DNA from: Clostridia bacterium
GTDB lineage: Bacteria > Bacillota > Clostridia > Monoglobales > Monoglobaceae
Assembly (NCBI GenBank): GCA_017456605.1
Contig: JAFTJA010000001.1
Span: 1-64,000, forward strand
Direction: 5' to 3'
Length of the DNA: 64,000 nucleotides
Shown: positions 60,004-64,000 of the stretch, piece after piece
How the letters are laid out: each line of letters opens with the position of its first letter
Numbering within the stretch: position 1 is the stretch's first letter
Made by a program: the position numbers and the translations under genes
Notes under the pieces: model-generated
Told to the model about the DNA's origin: nothing
The model's database searches: none
What the model saw: only the letters and a program-made list of their open reading frames with translations

Positions 60004-62574
60004 CTACCTTTCTGTATTTATTTCTTCCATATAATCTAGTAGCCTTATCCACGCATCAAGATAACACTTCTTGTAGAAAATGTCCAGAGCGTCTGCCTTT
60101 TTTCGGCTTAATATACTGATTTCTTTATTGCATATTTTTATCTGTTTTTTGACATAACGTTTTGTCCAGCCAATGTCCGTATGCAAATCACAGAAAAATC
60201 TGTAAGTTGTAAGGATGCCTGCACGGATTGTCTTTTTCACGTGCTCGTGGGTAAAACGCGAATGGTCAACCCGGTGAAGGACCTTTGCTCTCGGCTGAAG
60301 ACCTATTCCATAGCCAATCTGCAGCATCTTGAAAGCAAGGGCTGTTTCTTCGCCGCCGGCAAAGTCGTTGCCCACTCGGCCATAACACATACGAAAGCCA
60401 CCCACACGCCAGATTGCTGAGCGTCTTACCCCATAATTTGCACCATAAGGGAACTCAAACTGCTGAGACGCTTCATAAAAATTCTTTCCACCGATTTTGA
60501 ATTCGCTCCAAAGACTTTCCCAGCCCTTTCTGAGGACCTTTGGCGAGGGGAACGGACGGTCAAGAATCACCTGACCTCCCACAATTCCCACATTGGGGTG
60601 ATATTTAAATCCTGAATAAATCTCCTCAAGGTTGTAATAATCCGCCAGCACGTCATCATCCAAAAACAATAGATATTCGCCCTTGGCATTCCACATACCG
60701 CCGTTTCTCGCATAGGAAAGGCCTTTTTGCGGAACGGCAATATATCGGATAAAGCCCTCATATTCCTTGTATCGTTCTTTGAAAAGCTCAACATCGTCTC
60801 TTATCCCCGAGGTAAATGGCGCATTGTCCACAATTATAATCTCATATTCCTTTTTGCTCAAGGATTGGCGGATAACCGACCAGATAGCGTCAATAAGCTT
60901 TTCGCCTCGCATATATGTGCATATTATAATGGATATTTTCTTTTCGCACTTTTCCGGCTCGTCAATCATTTTTTCCAATGAATAAAGAATTCTGTTTTTA
61001 ATTTTTGTATCCGCAAGGTCAAACACCGTCTTGCCGCTGTCAGCAAAAAACCAACCACGATAATCAGGAAGGGCTTTCAGCTCCTCTTCCTTGTCGGTTA
61101 TTATCATCAAATCAAAGGAATCACTTTCGCACATCCGGTCACACACCAGCACCGAGCCCGAAAGATTTATATTTATTTCATCAATGTTCGAATTTTGCGG
61201 GTTTCCAAAGTATGCAAAGCAGAAGCAAGAATAAATTTCAGGCGCCTGGCAAGCGTTTGCCTCTTCCCGGCTTATTATCATATGCCCTGCCTTTTGCACT
61301 GCATCCTTAAATTCCAAATAATACGGGTTTTCTTCGTCCTCACTTTCAACAATCCACACAAGAGCCGACATATAAAAGTCGCGCCTGAAATCGTCAAGGA
61401 CCATAAGCTTGTAGCGGTTTTTTGTTATTCCCAGCTCCTTGTCGTGCGCGGTCAGGGAATCACTGTGAATTCTGTAAAGATAAAGGGGTGTGTCTTCATC
61501 GGTATGCTCGATTTTCAGCAGCGAATTCATCCTCATCCAATAGTCATAGTCTTCAAGGTTGGTCTTGAACCGTGAATAGTCTTCCAGAATATAAAGGGCA
61601 GACTTTCTGTACATAAATGCAGCACCGATAGTATTGTTGGCAAAGGTGTTCAGGCAGTCTGCAGTCTTTGGAAAGCAAACATTCCCCGAAAATACGGGTT
61701 TTTCAAACCAGAAATGTCCCCTTTTTATGTTTCCGTCTTTGTCAATAAGCCTCATATTTCCATAAACCATAGAAGCTTGGGGCTTTCTTTTGAGGTTTTC
61801 CGCAAGGACTTTTATGCAATCGGGAAGCATAATGTTGTCTGCGCTGGTCCAGGTGAGAAACTCGCCTTTGGCTTCACGGAAGCCCACAGACAGCGCCGTA
61901 GGAAGCTTTTTGTTTTCCTGATTTATAATTTTCACGCGTGAATCATTTTGGGCAAAACGCCTTGCGATTTCAAGACTTTCATCGGTTGAGCCGTCGTTAA
62001 CAATTATCAGTTCAAGGTTTTCATAGGTCTGGAAAAGTACCGATTTGATAGATTCCTCAAGGACCTCGCCGCCGTTGTAAACCGGAAGTACCACCGAAAC
62101 AAGCTCGTCTTTTTGCGGAACCGAAATTCTGCCGCAAAGGTTTTCGTCTATGACTCCTCTTTCCTTTTTATATCTGCGAAACTTGGCTGCGCAAAGCTGC
62201 ATCTTTCTTTTTTTCTTGTGCTTTACGTTTTCTCGTCTGAGCCCCTCATTGATACCTTTTTGAAGAGTCACCCAAAGACCCATCCTTTTGTAATCAGACA
62301 GCACCAAAAGAGAACGGATAAAAGAAATACCCGTTTTTTGCAGAATTTTTTCAATCCGAAGACCCGTTCTCCATACATACGTATCCCGAAGGTCAAGCTC
62401 TTCCATTTTATGGTGGTTTGCCTCAAACTGAATTTGCATAATTGCATTTTGGTCTGCCTCTATCCTCTCTTTGAGCTGATGAATTTCTTCATCTTTTGCC
62501 AAAAGTTCCTCATTAAAGGCGTCTTTATTCACTTTTTCTTCGCCGCTTTTTTGAGCATTGTTCAAGTTTTCCAT
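60004..62574 (-). CDS. Double-domain glycosyltransferase (two GT2 modules), long form
   Basis: The 856-residue protein starts with a 60-residue coiled-coil segment (EELLAKDEEIHQLKERIEADQNAIMQIQFEANHHKMEEL), then two GT-A modules. The first has DELVSVVLPVYNGGEVLEESIKSVLFQTYENLELIIVNDGSTDES, the second ISIIICTYMRGEKLIDAIWSVIRQSLSKKEYEIIIVDN and LLFLDDDVLADYYN. The C-terminus has HRVDHSRFTHEHVKKTIRAGIL like its neighbour. It follows the ABC ATPase by 2 bp and precedes the second GT by 8 bp. Confidence 0.9.
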   Translation of the reverse strand: MENLNNAQKSGEEKVNKDAFNEELLAKDEEIHQLKERIEADQNAIMQIQFEANHHKMEELDLRDTYVWRTGLRIEKILQKTGISFIRSLLVLSDYKRMGLWVTLQKGINEGLRRENVKHKKKRKMQLCAAKFRRYKKERGVIDENLCGRISVPQKDELVSVVLPVYNGGEVLEESIKSVLFQTYENLELIIVNDGSTDESLEIARRFAQNDSRVKIINQENKKLPTALSVGFREAKGEFLTWTSADNIMLPDCIKVLAENLKRKPQASMVYGNMRLIDKDGNIKRGHFWFEKPVFSGNVCFPKTADCLNTFANNTIGAAFMYRKSALYILEDYSRFKTNLEDYDYWMRMNSLLKIEHTDEDTPLYLYRIHSDSLTAHDKELGITKNRYKLMVLDDFRRDFYMSALVWIVESEDEENPYYLEFKDAVQKAGHMIISREEANACQAPEIYSCFCFAYFGNPQNSNIDEININLSGSVLVCDRMCESDSFDLMIITDKEEELKALPDYRGWFFADSGKTVFDLADTKIKNRILYSLEKMIDEPEKCEKKISIIICTYMRGEKLIDAIWSVIRQSLSKKEYEIIIVDNAPFTSGIRDDVELFKERYKEYEGFIRYIAVPQKGLSYARNGGMWNAKGEYLLFLDDDVLADYYNLEEIYSGFKYHPNVGIVGGQVILDRPFPSPKVLRKGWESLWSEFKIGGKNFYEASQQFEFPYGANYGVRRSAIWRVGGFRMCYGRVGNDFAGGEETALAFKMLQIGYGIGLQPRAKVLHRVDHSRFTHEHVKKTIRAGILTTYRFFCDLHTDIGWTKRYVKKQIKICNKEISILSRKKADALDIFYKKCYLDAWIRLLDYMEEINTER

Positions 62575-62576
62575 TT

Positions 62577-63818
62577 TTATTCTCCCAGAGTGATTTTTGA
62601 CGGAACCTTAAGCACTCCAAAATATTCTTTGTCGCACATTATTTTTATATATGCCGCACCTTCGATATAATCATAATACGAAATTGGCAAGGTATCACGC
62701 ATTTCAAGGCCGGCGGTGAGGGTATATTCTCCCACATTGAGATATGCCGGAAAGGTTATTCTAACAATGTTGCGCCCATGGTGACGAAATCTCATATCAT
62801 AATCGTGAAGCGCCGCAACCATCAAATCCATTCCGTTTTTGTCCTTGAGGGAGATAGCAAGACCACAGCTTGAAAGGTCAGCATCCTTTGGCACGTCCGC
62901 CACCACCTCCACCGTCACGGTGTCACCTGACATAAAAACTTCGGTTTCTTTGTCGCCCTTTGAAACACGAACATTTTTTATGCAGCCCAATTTTGAGCCA
63001 AAACGGTTTATTTCATTGAATTCCTTTTCCTGCTCCAGGAGCTCTTCGGTTTTCTTGTTAAGACCTTTTACACAAGCCTCTGCATCTGTTTCGTTGCTGG
63101 TTATGAACTCCATATATTTTGAAGTTACCTCGCTCACGTCCCCGTCCATAATCAGCTTTCCGTTATCAAGCCAAATGGCGCGACTGCAAAATCTTCGCAC
63201 CGCATCCACGTCGTGACTCACAAAAAGAATGGTTTTCCCTTTTTCCTTCAGCTCCTCAAACTTGTTGTAGCACTTTGCCTGAAAACGATAGTCGCCAACA
63301 GCCAACGCCTCGTCAACAATGAGGATGTCAGGGTCAGAGTTTATCGCAACAGCAAACGCAAGCCTCACAAACATGCCGCTGGAGTAGTTTTTCACCGGTC
63401 TTTCTATAAAGTCGCCGATTTCGGCAAACTCCGCAATATCATCAACAGTTTTGTCCACGTCTTCTTTTTTGAGCCCCATAATGGCGCCGTTTAGGTAGAT
63501 ATTTTCAATTCCGCTGTATTCAGGATTAAATCCCGCACCAAGCTCAAGGAGAGCAGAAACAGTTCCGTCCATCACCTTTTCGCCTGTCGTTTGATTTATT
63601 ACTCCGGTAAGAATTTTGAGAAGGGTGGACTTTCCCGAGCCGTTTTTTCCGATTATCCCCACCGTTTCGCCCTTTTCAATGGAGAAATTCACGTCACGGA
63701 GGGCATAAAATTCCTGAATTTTATCTTTTTTCCTTTTTGGGAAAAGAGCCTCCTTTATTCTGTCACCAGGCTTGTCGTAAATCTTATAAATTTTTGTCAG
63801 GTTCTTTACTTCTATCAT
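62577..63818 (-). CDS. Wzt/TagH-type polysaccharide ABC ATPase
   Basis: The 413-residue ATPase has Walker A VGIIGKNGSGKSTLLKILTG, signature VKNYSSGMFVRLAFAVA, Walker B PDILIVDEALAVGD and H-loop LFVSHDVDAVRRF. The insertion of the teichoic/O-antigen subfamily is visible (LLELGAGFNPEYSGIENIYLNG). Residues 290-413 form a Wzt-C-like carbohydrate-binding domain. It exports lipid-linked glycans with a Wzm permease that should lie outside the window. The start is the ATG at 63818 (IEVKNLTKIYKIYDKPGDR). Confidence 0.93.
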   Translation of the reverse strand: MIEVKNLTKIYKIYDKPGDRIKEALFPKRKKDKIQEFYALRDVNFSIEKGETVGIIGKNGSGKSTLLKILTGVINQTTGEKVMDGTVSALLELGAGFNPEYSGIENIYLNGAIMGLKKEDVDKTVDDIAEFAEIGDFIERPVKNYSSGMFVRLAFAVAINSDPDILIVDEALAVGDYRFQAKCYNKFEELKEKGKTILFVSHDVDAVRRFCSRAIWLDNGKLIMDGDVSEVTSKYMEFITSNETDAEACVKGLNKKTEELLEQEKEFNEINRFGSKLGCIKNVRVSKGDKETEVFMSGDTVTVEVVADVPKDADLSSCGLAISLKDKNGMDLMVAALHDYDMRFRHHGRNIVRITFPAYLNVGEYTLTAGLEMRDTLPISYYDYIEGAAYIKIMCDKEYFGVLKVPSKITLGE

Positions 63819-63846
63819 CAAAATCAGTTCTTTCTTATTAAGTCAA

Positions 63847-63879
63847 AAAGGGCCAAATCAAGTTTTGAAATCGCCCTTT
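63847..63879 (-). terminator. Weak stem-loop between the partial gene and the ABC ATPase
   Basis: AAAGGGC and GCCCTTT pair across a 19-nt loop, so it is at most a weak terminator. Confidence 0.4.
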
Positions 63880-63884
63880 CTTCT

Positions 63885-64000
63885 TTAATTTTTTTTGTAA
63901 GTAACAAAGGTTATATAAATCCCTTTTTCGGTTTTCATCATTTCTTCGTTCTTTATTTTCCAGCCGTCTTTTTCATCAAAGTTCAGTATAAATCTGTCAG
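63885..64000 (-). CDS. C-terminal end of an unknown gene, cut by window edge
   Basis: The last 37 codons read DRFILNFDEKDGWKIKNEEM and then MKTEKGIYITFVTYKKN before TAA at 63887-63885. The piece is hydrophilic and beta-like, so it is not the Wzm permease. I cannot assign a family. Confidence 0.6.
   Translation of the reverse strand, partial: DRFILNFDEKDGWKIKNEEMMKTEKGIYITFVTYKKN

Overview
The window looks like chromosomal DNA of an anaerobic Clostridia-type bacterium (Bacillota). The signs are AGGAGG-like ribosome sites before most genes, sigma-A promoters with 17-18 bp spacing, a perfect HrcA/CIRCE heat-shock operon, a rubredoxin plus FprA flavo-diiron oxygen-scavenging pair, pyrophosphate-type phosphofructokinase, SdpR/SdpI and ComF/ComEB-type genes. 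The genetic code is standard, and I see no phage, IS transposase, cas gene or plasmid replication gene.

Layout. 1-9.5 kb: MATE exporter (cut by the window edge), small membrane and DNA-binding proteins, Mn-catalase, a broken TIGR04076 gene, two unknown genes, a MITE-like element, two tandem hairpin arrays (4.97-5.57 kb), nitroreductase, CDF metal exporter, an SdpRI autoregulated pair, tautomerase, GNAT and QueH. 9.5-21.4 kb: housekeeping genes (DacF, TsaB, TsaE, dCMP deaminase), an iron and oxygen-defence block (ZIP, ferritin, rubredoxin, FprA), a PdxK-like kinase, RsuA, MetY, ComF and PurC. 21.5-26.2 kb: lipoprotein, TetR, YitT, NagA and an MsmX/UgpC-type ATPase. 26.5-35 kb: gyrA and hrcA-grpE-dnaK-dnaJ-prmA. 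35-37.8 kb: PPi-PFK, an SDR and queT behind a preQ1-I riboswitch.

37.9-51.5 kb is a cell-surface glycan locus of two divergent operons. The minus operon has an aminotransferase, GT4, LicD, a TagD-like cytidylyltransferase, GT2, an EpsG-type polymerase, a Wzx flippase and an NTP_transf_5 protein. The plus operon has a PLP enzyme, a FemA-like transferase, a PglC-like priming sugar transferase and two ATP-grasp proteins. Together they could build, decorate and flip a Wzx/Wzy-type polymer carrying phospho and amino-acid-like substituents. After a LysR/TRAP unit, array C, tmRNA and SmpB, a second, ABC-type glycan locus begins at 55.9-64 kb: a histidine kinase, two giant double-GT2 proteins and a Wzt-like ATPase.

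The most unusual structure is a family of three hairpin arrays (5.12-5.34, 5.35-5.57 and 54.4-54.6 kb). A 6-bp word is repeated on the left half and its reverse complement on the right half. Between the words sit short hairpins whose stems all differ but whose loops recur (GAA, GCAA, GTCA). In the third copy the word itself has changed from CGATAT to TGAAAT on both sides, so the architecture is kept while the sequence changes.
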